From the NCBI GenBank assembly GCA_947598455.1, contig CANQFI010000059.1, positions 1-10,007 on the forward strand: 10,007 bases of DNA, read 5' to 3'. How positions within the stretch are numbered: the first letter of the stretch is position 1; each line of letters begins with the position of its first letter. Position numbers and translations under genes: made by a program. The notes beneath the pieces are model-generated. The model ran no database searches, was not told where the DNA came from, and saw only the letters and a list, made by a program, of their open reading frames with translations. The DNA comes from an uncultured Bacilli bacterium (GTDB lineage: Bacteria; Bacillota_I; Bacilli_A; RF39; UBA660). Below are positions 1-6,984 of this stretch, one piece after another.

Positions 1-29
1 AATAAAAAGAGAAAAACTATTTTTTCTCT
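1..29 (-). terminator. Rho-independent terminator of the hydrolase/cohesin operon
   Basis: Read on the minus strand, arms AGAGAAAAA (29-21) and TTTTTCTCT (16-8) form a 9-bp stem around a 4-base loop, followed by TTTTATT (7-1). The TAG stop codon of the cohesin-like gene (19-17) lies inside the loop, so the last codons form part of the hairpin. The stem is AT-rich and so only moderately stable. It sits at the window edge, so the T-tract may continue beyond it. Confidence 0.7.
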
Positions 30-1723
30 ACTTTATTCATAATATTTTTATTATTTTTGCTTTTTTCTTTTTTATGTTTTTCGATATTTTCTGAAACTAT
101 TTTATTTTCTTCTGTGTTGTTTTTTTTATCATCTTGAGTAACTTTTTCCTTTTCATCTGTTTGAGTTTTTTTGTCAGTTTCTTGTTGCTTTTCTAGTCTT
201 CTTAATTCTCTTTGAGAAAGTTGGGATTTATCAACTTCTTCTTTGATTTCTTGTTTATTTTCTATAGTTTCTTTATATTCTTCTAAATTTGGTTGTTTTT
301 TATCTAATGGTTTATTTTTATCGTTTTCATTTAATATTTTCTCTTCTTTTGGACCATTTTCTTGTTTATTTAAATTTTTATTAGTTATTTCTTCAGATAG
401 CAACTCTTTATCTGGTTTTTTTCTTGTATTTTCTAATATTTCAATTAATTTATTGTTTTTCTTTCTAATTTTTGAATTATTAACCATTACGACTATTAAT
501 AAAATAATTGTTAATCCAGATACTACAGCAAAGATAATAGCTATAATAAAATATAAATTGGTGTTTTCTGTAGCTTTATCTTTTAAATACCTTTGGAAAG
601 TTCCTTCTTTCGTATCATATTTATACCAAGCTGTTTCACCAGTTTTAGCATTCATACCATATACTAAAACGATATCACTTTCTTCTTCACTGGTATAGGA
701 ATCTACTTTTAAGCCGTTAATTTCAATTTGTTTTTTTTGTTTATAACCATCTATTAAATCAGATGTTGTTAAAGAAATAAATGGGAATCCTTCAGTAACA
801 ACTTGTTTATATATGGTATATGATTTAGAAGATTCATTGTAGATATATAAATTAATATCACCATTGGTATTTTTTAAGCCAACTAGAATAAAACCAGTTA
901 TATCACTATTTAAAGCCGGGATTGTTTCACCATCAATTGTTACTTCTGTTAAAGTATAGTATGCAGGAACTTTTAAGGCTTCAGCTTTACGAACAACGGT
1001 CATATCTTCGCCATCTACTTTAACATTTATAGGGTTTAATTCTTTACGAGTTATTTCTATTGTATAAGTTTTTTTGTTACCTTTTTCGGCAGTAACTACA
1101 ATTTCAAATTTGTTTAATCCTTCAGTTAATTCTTTAGTACCATCACCAATTAAAGAGGCTTTACCATCTTCTTTTGAAGCATTTATTGTGACAGTTTCAA
1201 CTTCATTAGGAACTTCTAAAGTATATGATGTGGTATCTTTGTCAAAGGCAGGAGTTATTGAATAATCAGCAACTGATAAATCCTTTAAATTAGCATTAGT
1301 ACTATAACTTGCTTCTATTTCCGCTTGAGTTCTGGCTGATACACTAACTGATCCTTTAGAAAATTGAATTTCATTTCCTGAATCATTATACATTGCTGCT
1401 GAATCAACTGTAATTGTTGATGATCCGCTTTTGATAGCTTTTAAAGTAAATGTTACTTTACTATAACCGATTAGGGTTGACCCAGTAAGGACACATGTGC
1501 CACCTGTATCTGAATTAGTGGAACTTAAAGAAAATATTGACTTATCATAATTTAAACAATATTCCCAGCCTGCAGCGCCTGAGGCATTTACAGTTATTGT
1601 AACAGTATTACCTACAACAACAGTTGATTTATTAGCCGTAACATTTAGCGATGCGGCATATGTTATATTTACTCCTATAAAAAATAATATTAACGTACTT
1701 ATAAGTAATTTTATTTTTTTCAT
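17..1723 (-). CDS. Membrane-anchored surface protein with cohesin-like and cadherin-like domains
   Basis: This 568-residue protein probably acts as a surface receptor or tether. Residues 1-23 are a Sec signal peptide (cleavage near TYA|A). Residues 25-130 look like a cohesin domain: paired beta strands, the GWEYCLNYD segment typical of the 'F-x-L-x-YD' cohesin core (52-60), a VTFTLKA strand near 90-96 and a final GSVSVSA strand. Cys56 and Cys77 could form a disulfide. Residues 143-227 match the cadherin-like beta-sandwich pattern (PF12733 type: PAFD, TSYT, KKTYTIEITR). Residues 230-388 are a further extracellular beta-rich region. Residues 390-414 are a transmembrane helix. Residues 415-568 are a Lys/Glu/Asn/Gln-rich, probably disordered cytoplasmic tail. 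The start is supported by AAGGAG 7 bases upstream. The gene begins 14 bases after the stop of the dockerin-bearing hydrolase, so the two are probably co-transcribed and may be partners. The cohesin call is from pattern only; another Ig-like adhesion domain is the alternative. Confidence 0.8.
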   Translation of the reverse strand: MKKIKLLISTLILFFIGVNITYAASLNVTANKSTVVVGNTVTITVNASGAAGWEYCLNYDKSIFSLSSTNSDTGGTCVLTGSTLIGYSKVTFTLKAIKSGSSTITVDSAAMYNDSGNEIQFSKGSVSVSARTQAEIEASYSTNANLKDLSVADYSITPAFDKDTTSYTLEVPNEVETVTINASKEDGKASLIGDGTKELTEGLNKFEIVVTAEKGNKKTYTIEITRKELNPINVKVDGEDMTVVRKAEALKVPAYYTLTEVTIDGETIPALNSDITGFILVGLKNTNGDINLYIYNESSKSYTIYKQVVTEGFPFISLTTSDLIDGYKQKKQIEINGLKVDSYTSEEESDIVLVYGMNAKTGETAWYKYDTKEGTFQRYLKDKATENTNLYFIIAIIFAVVSGLTIILLIVVMVNNSKIRKKNNKLIEILENTRKKPDKELLSEEITNKNLNKQENGPKEEKILNENDKNKPLDKKQPNLEEYKETIENKQEIKEEVDKSQLSQRELRRLEKQQETDKKTQTDEKEKVTQDDKKNNTEENKIVSENIEKHKKEKSKNNKNIMNKVEKK

Positions 1724-1730
1724 TTTTGAA

Positions 1731-1736
1731 CTCCTT
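1731..1736 (-). promoter_or_regulatory. Ribosome binding site of the cohesin-like gene
   Basis: AAGGAG on the minus strand, 7 bases before the ATG at 1723. It lies immediately after the upstream gene's TAG stop (1740-1738), so ribosomes finishing the hydrolase could reinitiate here. This suggests the two products are made together. Confidence 0.8.
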
Positions 1737-1737
1737 A

Positions 1738-3765
1738 CTATAAATTTAATTTACTTAAGATATGACTTTGAATTAATATTAAATCATTAATTTTAACACT
1801 ACTATCATAATTAGTATCGGCAGCATAAAATTTTTCATTTGTAAGAGCTGCTTTATTTAAAATATGACTTTGAACTAGAATTAAATCATTAATCTTAACT
1901 ATTCCATCACCATTTATATCTCCACGGACAGCTATTGTATAAGTCTTTGTTTCGGTAGTTCCATTAATAGTTATTTTATCGCCAGTTGCTAATGATCCAG
2001 ATGTTTTAACTACATTATTAGCATTTGTAATTGAAGCTTTTCCATTATTTTTAGTAACTGTATTTAATAAACTATTTATTGAAGTATCAGGGCTTATACC
2101 ATACATATAATTGCCATTAACTTTAACGCCCATTTTAGAAATAATATCATTTACAGAGACACTATTAGCTGGAGATACTTTAGTAATATTAATTGTATAT
2201 GTTGTGGAATTGCCACCTTCAGCTGTTACTTTCAAGTTAACTGTTACTTTATTATCAATAAAGGCATAATCACCTGTTCCAGATACTGTACTTGTATTTA
2301 CTGTTGTTTTAGCACCTACTTTAACAACATTGGATTCTGTTATAGCATTATAATTATATTCAAGAATTGAACTATCAAAACCAGTTATGGCCTTACCATC
2401 AATGGTAATAGAACTTAATGAACTATTTAAATTTTTATCTGAAGCTTGATACCCATCACTTGGCATATTGTCATATACAGGAATAATAAATTCAAAACTG
2501 GAATTTTCTAACTCACCTGCTTTATAGGCACTATATAACATTCCGCCTTCAGAGGCTGGAGCTCCACCATTTGTCATATATTGGTGAAGGAATTTAGTTG
2601 ATTGAGTATAACTTGCAATATTAAATTTTTGATAGTAATTAGTATTTTGACCAGCTTTAACATATTTGTTACCAATAAATTCGCCACCACCGATGATAGC
2701 TTTTTCTGGAGTATCCCATGGTCTATTAAATGATGTACCATCAATATAGGCAGCTGCATAAGATAATCCTCTTTGAATTGTTGAACTATAGCCATTTTCT
2801 AAATATGTACCAATATTATAAAAATTATAAAATCCATTTAAGGTACGGCCATCTAAACTAGTTAAACCAGTATCAGTTGTATATGTACCAGTTGTTGGAG
2901 AATATCCTATTTTATTAGCTCCTTCTTGTTTACTTCTAACCATTAAATGTAAAGCATTAATATGTAATTGATTAGCTGCTGTCATAAATTCATTTCGATA
3001 AATATATAAGTTACCAGTAGTACCAGACACTTTAGCTAATGCAGCATCATTCATAGCCTCGGTTGTTTTTTCAAGATTTAAAAATTGATATATTAAGTCA
3101 TCAAATAAACTATTTCTAGGATCCATTAACGAAGCAATAGCTGAATAATTTAAAAAATAGTAATTGCCTCCAGAGCTTTTTTCATTTATTACAGGAGCAT
3201 TATTTTCATAATACCAATAGTTTGGGTTTTCAGTTTGTAAAGAAACACGTTTTTCTTCTGATTTAGCGGCATAATCTAGGGAATACCCTACTTTATCAGC
3301 TTTAAATGTCCACTGAGGATGTAAAGTATGTAAATAATATAAATATGGGCAATAGCTTTGCTCAAAGCCACCAGCAATTAAACTATTACAATAATCACCA
3401 TATGTTTCAAAGTTAGAAGCATTATTAGTTAAAGTATTTGTATCAACATTAGTTACTAAACTAGCTGAAATATATCCTTCTTTACCATTATCATAAGTAA
3501 TTTTATACATTTTAGTATTACCACCAGAAGTATTTTTACCTGTCACTAATTCATTTACAGTTACTCTAGTACCATAAATTAATTCTGTATCGTAACTAGA
3601 TGAGGAAGTATTTGGAGCATTATGAATAACTACAGCATATGTATTAACCATTCCTCTAAAAGGATAAACTTCTTCAGCTTTTATTTCAGGAGTATTATTT
3701 ATTACTAATAAGAAAGCACTTAATAAAAAAATAAATATACAAAATAATTTAGTTAATTTATTCAT
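1738..3765 (-). CDS. Secreted dockerin-bearing endo-beta-N-acetylglucosaminidase (peptidoglycan hydrolase)
   Basis: This is a predicted wall hydrolase cutting GlcNAc-MurNAc linkages in peptidoglycan. I use the ATG at 3765 (675 aa) because GAGGAAGTG lies just upstream, while the earlier in-frame ATG at 3795 would sit almost on the predicted transcript start. Residues 1-30 are a signal peptide (IKA|EE). Residues 35-110 resemble a bacterial SH3 domain (ending in NGKEGYISASLV). Residues 250-390 are the glucosaminidase domain, with SKQEGANKIG (Glu281 as likely catalytic acid), GFYNFYNIG and WDTPEKAIIGGGEFIG followed by GQNTNYYQKFNI. Residues 443-529 are a cadherin-like beta-sandwich. Residues 540-614 are a small beta module often found before dockerins. 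Residues 615-675 are a type I dockerin with two calcium loops, DINGDGIVKIND and DTNYDSSVKIND. There is no membrane anchor, so the dockerin is the obvious retention device. The downstream cohesin-like protein is the natural candidate partner. Confidence 0.88.
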   Translation of the reverse strand: MNKLTKLFCIFIFLLSAFLLVINNTPEIKAEEVYPFRGMVNTYAVVIHNAPNTSSSSYDTELIYGTRVTVNELVTGKNTSGGNTKMYKITYDNGKEGYISASLVTNVDTNTLTNNASNFETYGDYCNSLIAGGFEQSYCPYLYYLHTLHPQWTFKADKVGYSLDYAAKSEEKRVSLQTENPNYWYYENNAPVINEKSSGGNYYFLNYSAIASLMDPRNSLFDDLIYQFLNLEKTTEAMNDAALAKVSGTTGNLYIYRNEFMTAANQLHINALHLMVRSKQEGANKIGYSPTTGTYTTDTGLTSLDGRTLNGFYNFYNIGTYLENGYSSTIQRGLSYAAAYIDGTSFNRPWDTPEKAIIGGGEFIGNKYVKAGQNTNYYQKFNIASYTQSTKFLHQYMTNGGAPASEGGMLYSAYKAGELENSSFEFIIPVYDNMPSDGYQASDKNLNSSLSSITIDGKAITGFDSSILEYNYNAITESNVVKVGAKTTVNTSTVSGTGDYAFIDNKVTVNLKVTAEGGNSTTYTINITKVSPANSVSVNDIISKMGVKVNGNYMYGISPDTSINSLLNTVTKNNGKASITNANNVVKTSGSLATGDKITINGTTETKTYTIAVRGDINGDGIVKINDLILVQSHILNKAALTNEKFYAADTNYDSSVKINDLILIQSHILSKLNL
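1761..1899 (-). repeat. Duplicated dockerin repeat units in DNA
   Basis: Two 37-base copies (1761-1797 and 1863-1899) differ at only 4 positions. They encode the calcium-loop end and first helix of the two dockerin halves (VKINDLILVQSHIL and VKINDLILIQSHIL). Dockerins are duplicated by nature, but such close DNA identity suggests a recent duplication or gene conversion between the halves. It also implies that both faces present nearly the same binding surface. Confidence 0.75.
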
Positions 3766-3771
3766 TATTGT

Positions 3772-3780
3772 CACTTCCTC
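3772..3780 (-). promoter_or_regulatory. Ribosome binding site that decides the hydrolase start
   Basis: GAGGAAGTG on the minus strand, with the GAGGA core 10 bases before ATG 3765. No comparable site precedes the in-frame ATG at 3795, and translation from 3765 begins directly with a clean signal peptide (MNKLTKLFCIF). Confidence 0.7.
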
Positions 3781-3804
3781 ATATTTACTATCCATTATTA
3801 TAAA

Positions 3805-3833
3805 ATTATATCATACTTTACACTAGTAATAAA
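3805..3833 (-). promoter_or_regulatory. Promoter of the hydrolase/cohesin operon
   Basis: On the minus strand, TATAAT (3810-3805) is preceded by TGA, giving an extended -10 (TGATATAAT). At 17-base spacing the -35 position reads TTTATT (3833-3828), a poor match, so the extended -10 probably carries recognition. Transcription would start near 3798, leaving a leader of about 33 bases before ATG 3765. Confidence 0.6.
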
Positions 3834-3858
3834 CATTAGAGACACTTGTATGTGTAAA
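3817..3858. promoter_or_regulatory. 7-bp inverted repeat in the divergent control region
   Basis: TTTACAC (3817-3823) and GTGTAAA (3852-3858) are perfect inverted arms separated by 28 bases. They flank the weak -35 of the leftward promoter and lie upstream of the rightward one. They could be two half-sites for a regulator or for DNA looping. In AT-rich DNA a 7-bp match can also arise by chance. Confidence 0.3.
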
Positions 3859-3865
3859 CATTACA
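3853..3865. promoter_or_regulatory. 13-bp palindrome TGTAAACATTACA, possible operator
   Basis: Perfect 5-bp arms TGTAA and TTACA surround an ACA centre. It overlaps the right arm of the larger inverted repeat and lies 17 bases upstream of the -35 of the rightward promoter, a common position for an activator or repressor site. I recognise no specific regulator for this motif. Confidence 0.3.
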
Positions 3866-3882
3866 AATAAAAAAATCGTAAA

Positions 3883-3911
3883 TTGTTCTTAATATATAAA
3901 TATGATATAAT
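3883..3911 (+). promoter_or_regulatory. Promoter of the LCP gene
   Basis: TTGTTC (3883-3888) and TATAAT (3906-3911) are separated by exactly 17 bases, and TGA before the -10 makes it an extended -10 element (TGATATAAT). Transcription should start near 3918, giving a leader of about 30 bases before ATG 3949. Confidence 0.7.
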
Positions 3912-3934
3912 TTTTATTAGTTAATAATTAATGC

Positions 3935-3941
3935 AAAGGGG
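3935..3941 (+). promoter_or_regulatory. Ribosome binding site that decides the LCP start
   Basis: AAAGGGG ends 7 bases before ATG 3949. The upstream in-frame ATG at 3931 overlaps this site region and has no Shine-Dalgarno sequence of its own, so 3949 is preferred. Confidence 0.75.
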
Positions 3942-3948
3942 AAAAAAC

Positions 3949-6093
3949 ATGAAAGTATTAATGAAAAAATTAAAAAAAGTTGATGGACTTGAAAAATTCT
4001 TTTACTTTTTATCTCTTATTATATATATATTTGCAATAGTACTTTTTATTTATAGTATTTTTAAATATAAAGCAATAATTACATCTGGACCAAAAGAAAT
4101 GACAATTGTAATTATTATTATAGTGTTTTTTTGTATATGGTTTTTGTTATATCTATTATGCGGACTTATAACCATGATCTCGAAAAAGTTAAAGGCCTTT
4201 ATTTTTATAACAATTTTAACAATATTATTTAGTTGCGGATTATGTACTGTTTCAGTCCTTTTAAATAAAGTTGCTAAAGGAATGGACCTTACTGCAAATG
4301 AATTAACTTATACATCAGCTTTAATAACTTTAAAGGAAACAAGTTTTAATGATTCAATAAAAATTGGCATGATTGAGTCAGAATCAGATATTGAAGGTAA
4401 TATATTAGCTAAAGAGTTAATTAAAAAAGAAAAATTAAGTAATGAAATTGTATCTTATGATGATTATTCTTCAATGATTGCTGATTTGTATAAAGGTAAA
4501 ATTGGTGCTTGTTTTGTTTCGAATAATTATGCAGTTGTTTTTAGTGGAGAAGATTTCGAAGATAAGAAAAATGGTGAAGCTGTAGCATTAGCAGATCGTG
4601 TTAAAGTTATTCATACTTATAGCGATAATATGACTAATCAAGATACAGCTATTCTATCGACTAATAAAGAAAAAAGTCTAACTGAACCATTTACAGTATT
4701 AATAATGGGAGTTGACTCTGCATTAAACGGATTAAAAGCTAATCAAGCATTTAATGGTGATACATTAATTTTAGTTACATTTAATCCAAATACCTTAACG
4801 GCAACAATGTTTAGTATCCCAAGGGATATGTATGTACCAATTGCTTGTAATCATAATCGTTATGCAAAAATTAATTCTTCAGCGGCATATGGTTCTAGTT
4901 GCGTAATTAGTACTGTTCAACAATTGACAGGTATTGATATTGATTATTATGCTAAGATTAATTTTACTGGTGTTGTTGAATTAGTTGATGCAGTTGGTGG
5001 CATTGAAGTCGATGTTGAAACACCTGACTTTAGTTATGACTATAATCATGTTGGTCAAGTATGTGAACAAGATTCAAAAAGAAGATCTGGTAAAAATTTA
5101 ATTTGTATTAAGCCCGGATATCAAAAATTAAATGGTGAACAAGCTTTAGCTTATGCTAGATGTCGTCATTTATACGCAATATCTGATATTGCTAGAAATC
5201 AACATCAACAAGCAATAATTGAAGCACTTGCCAATAAGTTAAAAGAAATTAATTCAATAGATGAATTTAAAAAAATATTTAATTCTATTTCTAATAATAT
5301 TGAAACTAATATTACATCGGATCAAATTATGTCTTTCTATTCAGTTGGTAAAGATATGTTAGCTAATTCAAGTAGTAATTCATTATCAATTAAGAAAACA
5401 TATTTATCATATTATAGCCTTAATGTTTATTTACCTGGTTCAGGAATGTATACAAGTGCATTAGGTTATTATCCAGAATCTTTAAATGCCATTACTAAGT
5501 TAATGCGTGTTAATCTTGAATTAGAAACAGAAGAACCAATAAAAACATTCAGCATATCTTATAATGAAGAGTACACTACTCCTATAGTTGGACAAGGTTT
5601 AACAGGTGGTACAAAATTAGAATTAATGAAATCATTTATAGGTTCTTCAGAAAGTAGTGCTTATGATTGGTGTTCTAGTCTTGGACTTTCATGTTCTTTC
5701 CAAACAAGAACTGATTATAATCCAGAAGGAATTATTGTTGATCAATCAGTACATAGTGGTGAACTACTTAAAGGAATTGGAAATATTACTTTCTATGTGA
5801 GTGATGGCGAAGGTGAACCACCTCTAAATAATAATGATGAGGATGATGAAAACAACGATGAGGATGATGAAAGTAATAGTGAAGGAAATAATAAAAATAA
5901 GGATAAGGATAAAGACAAGGATAACGGAAAAGATAAAACAAATAAAAATGACTCTGAGGAAGAAGAGCCTACAGTTCCAGGAGGACCTAGTAATAATGAT
6001 GAGGATGAAAATAATACAGATGATAATTCTTCTGGTAACAATGATAAACCAGAAGATCAAGAACCTGAAATACCTGGAACACCAACACCATAA
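3949..6093 (+). CDS. LCP-family (LytR-CpsA-Psr) wall glycopolymer ligase with PASTA-like C-terminus
   Basis: LCP enzymes move lipid-linked glycopolymers such as teichoic acid or capsule onto peptidoglycan outside the membrane. Using ATG 3949 the protein has 714 residues. Three hydrophobic helices lie near 18-38, 52-76 and 82-105. Residues 115-235 are an extracellular accessory domain. The LCP domain spans about 248-430: LIMGVDS, Asp271 in NGDTLILVTF, Arg292 in SIPRDMYV, then LNGEQALAYARCRH (Arg404, Arg406) and the D-x-x-R-N-x-H-Q-Q motif (Asp413, Arg416). These correspond to the acidic and Arg residues that bind magnesium and polyprenyl pyrophosphate in the family. Residues 555-618 resemble a PASTA domain (NPEGIIVDQSVHSGELLKGIG then ITFYVS). 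Residues 620-714 are a low-complexity D/E/N/K tail ending in Pro-rich PGTPTP. The protein is much longer than the usual 300-450 residues. The LCP domain carries at least five Cys, so disulfides are possible. Confidence 0.92.
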   Translation: MKVLMKKLKKVDGLEKFFYFLSLIIYIFAIVLFIYSIFKYKAIITSGPKEMTIVIIIIVFFCIWFLLYLLCGLITMISKKLKAFIFITILTILFSCGLCTVSVLLNKVAKGMDLTANELTYTSALITLKETSFNDSIKIGMIESESDIEGNILAKELIKKEKLSNEIVSYDDYSSMIADLYKGKIGACFVSNNYAVVFSGEDFEDKKNGEAVALADRVKVIHTYSDNMTNQDTAILSTNKEKSLTEPFTVLIMGVDSALNGLKANQAFNGDTLILVTFNPNTLTATMFSIPRDMYVPIACNHNRYAKINSSAAYGSSCVISTVQQLTGIDIDYYAKINFTGVVELVDAVGGIEVDVETPDFSYDYNHVGQVCEQDSKRRSGKNLICIKPGYQKLNGEQALAYARCRHLYAISDIARNQHQQAIIEALANKLKEINSIDEFKKIFNSISNNIETNITSDQIMSFYSVGKDMLANSSSNSLSIKKTYLSYYSLNVYLPGSGMYTSALGYYPESLNAITKLMRVNLELETEEPIKTFSISYNEEYTTPIVGQGLTGGTKLELMKSFIGSSESSAYDWCSSLGLSCSFQTRTDYNPEGIIVDQSVHSGELLKGIGNITFYVSDGEGEPPLNNNDEDDENNDEDDESNSEGNNKNKDKDKDKDNGKDKTNKNDSEEEEPTVPGGPSNNDEDENNTDDNSSGNNDKPEDQEPEIPGTPTP
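5836..5877 (+). repeat. 21-bp tandem repeat in the LCP acidic tail
   Basis: Two adjacent 21-base units (5836-5856 and 5857-5877) share their first 16 bases, GATGAGGATGATGAAA. They encode DEDDENN and DEDDESN. A Lys-Asp run (KDKDKDKD) follows near 5898-5925. Such repeats are prone to slippage, so tail length may vary between strains. They also create open frames on the other strand that are not genes. Confidence 0.65.
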
Positions 6094-6097
6094 ATAT

Positions 6098-6122
6098 AAG
6101 TACCTTCTAGGTACTTTTTCTT
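6098..6122 (+). terminator. Terminator or attenuator after the LCP gene
   Basis: AAGTACCT (6098-6105) and AGGTACTT (6109-6116) form a perfect 8-bp stem with a 3-base loop, followed by TTTCTT. The hairpin lies 4 bases after the LCP stop and only 22 bases before the phosphoesterase start. The interrupted T-tract suggests partial termination, so the downstream gene may be expressed at a lower level by read-through. Confidence 0.7.
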
Positions 6123-6124
6123 AT

Positions 6125-6131
6125 AAAGGAG
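6125..6131 (+). promoter_or_regulatory. Ribosome binding site of the phosphoesterase
   Basis: AAAGGAG followed by 7 bases and ATG 6139. This is a strong site directly after the intergenic hairpin. Confidence 0.8.
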
Positions 6132-6138
6132 AATTATT

Positions 6139-6984
6139 ATGCATAATGAAGTATTTTATACACATAAAAAAATTAATAAAACAAAAATTGCTTTAATAAG
6201 TGATATTCATTTTTATACCGAATATAAGGATAAAATATTCTGTAAAATAATAAAACAAATGGAAAAAAATAAACCTAATTATATCGTTGTAGCTGGGGAT
6301 ATTTTAGATAGTAGTAATATTACTGATATTAAAAGACTAGTAAGTTTTTTTAAAGATTTAGCAAAGATTGCTCCGACAATTTTTGTAAAAGGAAATCATG
6401 ATGAAAAGACTGGTAATATAAATAATTGGTATTTTCAAGAAAATCAACTTTTAATAAAAGAATTATCTAATTTAGATAATGTTCATTATTTAAATGATAG
6501 TATTTGGCAAGATAACAATATTACATTTTATGGATTTAATTTATCTTATAAACATTATGAATGCTATGATGAAAGCTATGATAATTTTTGTGAGGAAGTA
6601 AATAAATTAAAATGTTGTATACCTAGTAATACATTTAATATAACTTTGCTTCATACACCTATTAATATATATAATTTTATTAAAAATAATAAAAAACATA
6701 ATTTATCAAAAAGTGACTTAATATTATCTGGACATATGCATAATGGTTGTCTTCCCTTTTTTATTTCATATCCTCTAAATAAAATATTTAAGACTTCAAG
6801 AAGCTTAATATCACCAAATAAAACGTTATTTCCAAAGTATGCTCAAGGAAGAGTTTATGGTGAACAAGAAGGATATATATATGAAGGGATTTCAAAGTTA
6901 AGTCATTCAACTAAAATATTTCATAAATTAGATTGGGTATTTCCTAAAAATGTAGAATTTTTAATTATAGAAGAAAAAAAATAA
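6139..6984 (+). CDS. Calcineurin-like metallophosphoesterase
   Basis: This 281-residue protein carries the full set of di-metal phosphoesterase motifs in order: SDIH (Asp22, His24), AGD (Asp54), GNHD (Asn86, His87, Asp88), LLHTP (His172) and GHMHNG (His199, His201). Family members hydrolyse phosphomonoesters or phosphodiesters; the substrate cannot be read from sequence. The layout resembles the YkuE-type branch, some of which act on phospholipid or envelope intermediates. This protein has no signal peptide or N-terminal membrane helix, so it is probably cytosolic. The segment after the GHMH motif (about 204-262) is long and may cap the active site or touch the membrane through the hydrophobic stretch CLPFFISYPL. 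It follows the LCP gene at 45 bases with a hairpin between. I see no clear promoter of its own, so read-through is the likely source of transcript. Confidence 0.88.
   Translation: MHNEVFYTHKKINKTKIALISDIHFYTEYKDKIFCKIIKQMEKNKPNYIVVAGDILDSSNITDIKRLVSFFKDLAKIAPTIFVKGNHDEKTGNINNWYFQENQLLIKELSNLDNVHYLNDSIWQDNNITFYGFNLSYKHYECYDESYDNFCEEVNKLKCCIPSNTFNITLLHTPINIYNFIKNNKKHNLSKSDLILSGHMHNGCLPFFISYPLNKIFKTSRSLISPNKTLFPKYAQGRVYGEQEGYIYEGISKLSHSTKIFHKLDWVFPKNVEFLIIEEKK

Noticed and set aside
243..698. Open frame on the plus strand inside the cohesin-like gene (151 aa)
   Set aside because: It is antisense to the Lys/Glu-rich tail and membrane helix. The Phe/Ser/Leu-rich product is what reversed Lys/Glu codons give, and no ribosome binding site or family pattern is seen.
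3766..3795. N-terminal extension of the hydrolase from ATG 3795
   Set aside because: The predicted transcript start is near 3798, so this ATG would have almost no leader or ribosome binding site. It would also put ten charged residues before the signal peptide.
3931..3948. Earlier LCP start at ATG 3931
   Set aside because: The Shine-Dalgarno AAAGGGG lies after this ATG and is correctly spaced for ATG 3949.
5793..6060. Two minus-strand open frames opposite the acidic LCP tail
   Set aside because: Their Ser/Leu and Ile/Phe runs are direct reflections of the D/E/N/K repeat codons on the coding strand.
5834..6196. Plus-strand frame bridging the LCP tail and the phosphoesterase start (120 aa)
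   Set aside because: It is out of frame with both genes, is made of Met/Ile/Lys runs from the repeat, and crosses the terminator hairpin.
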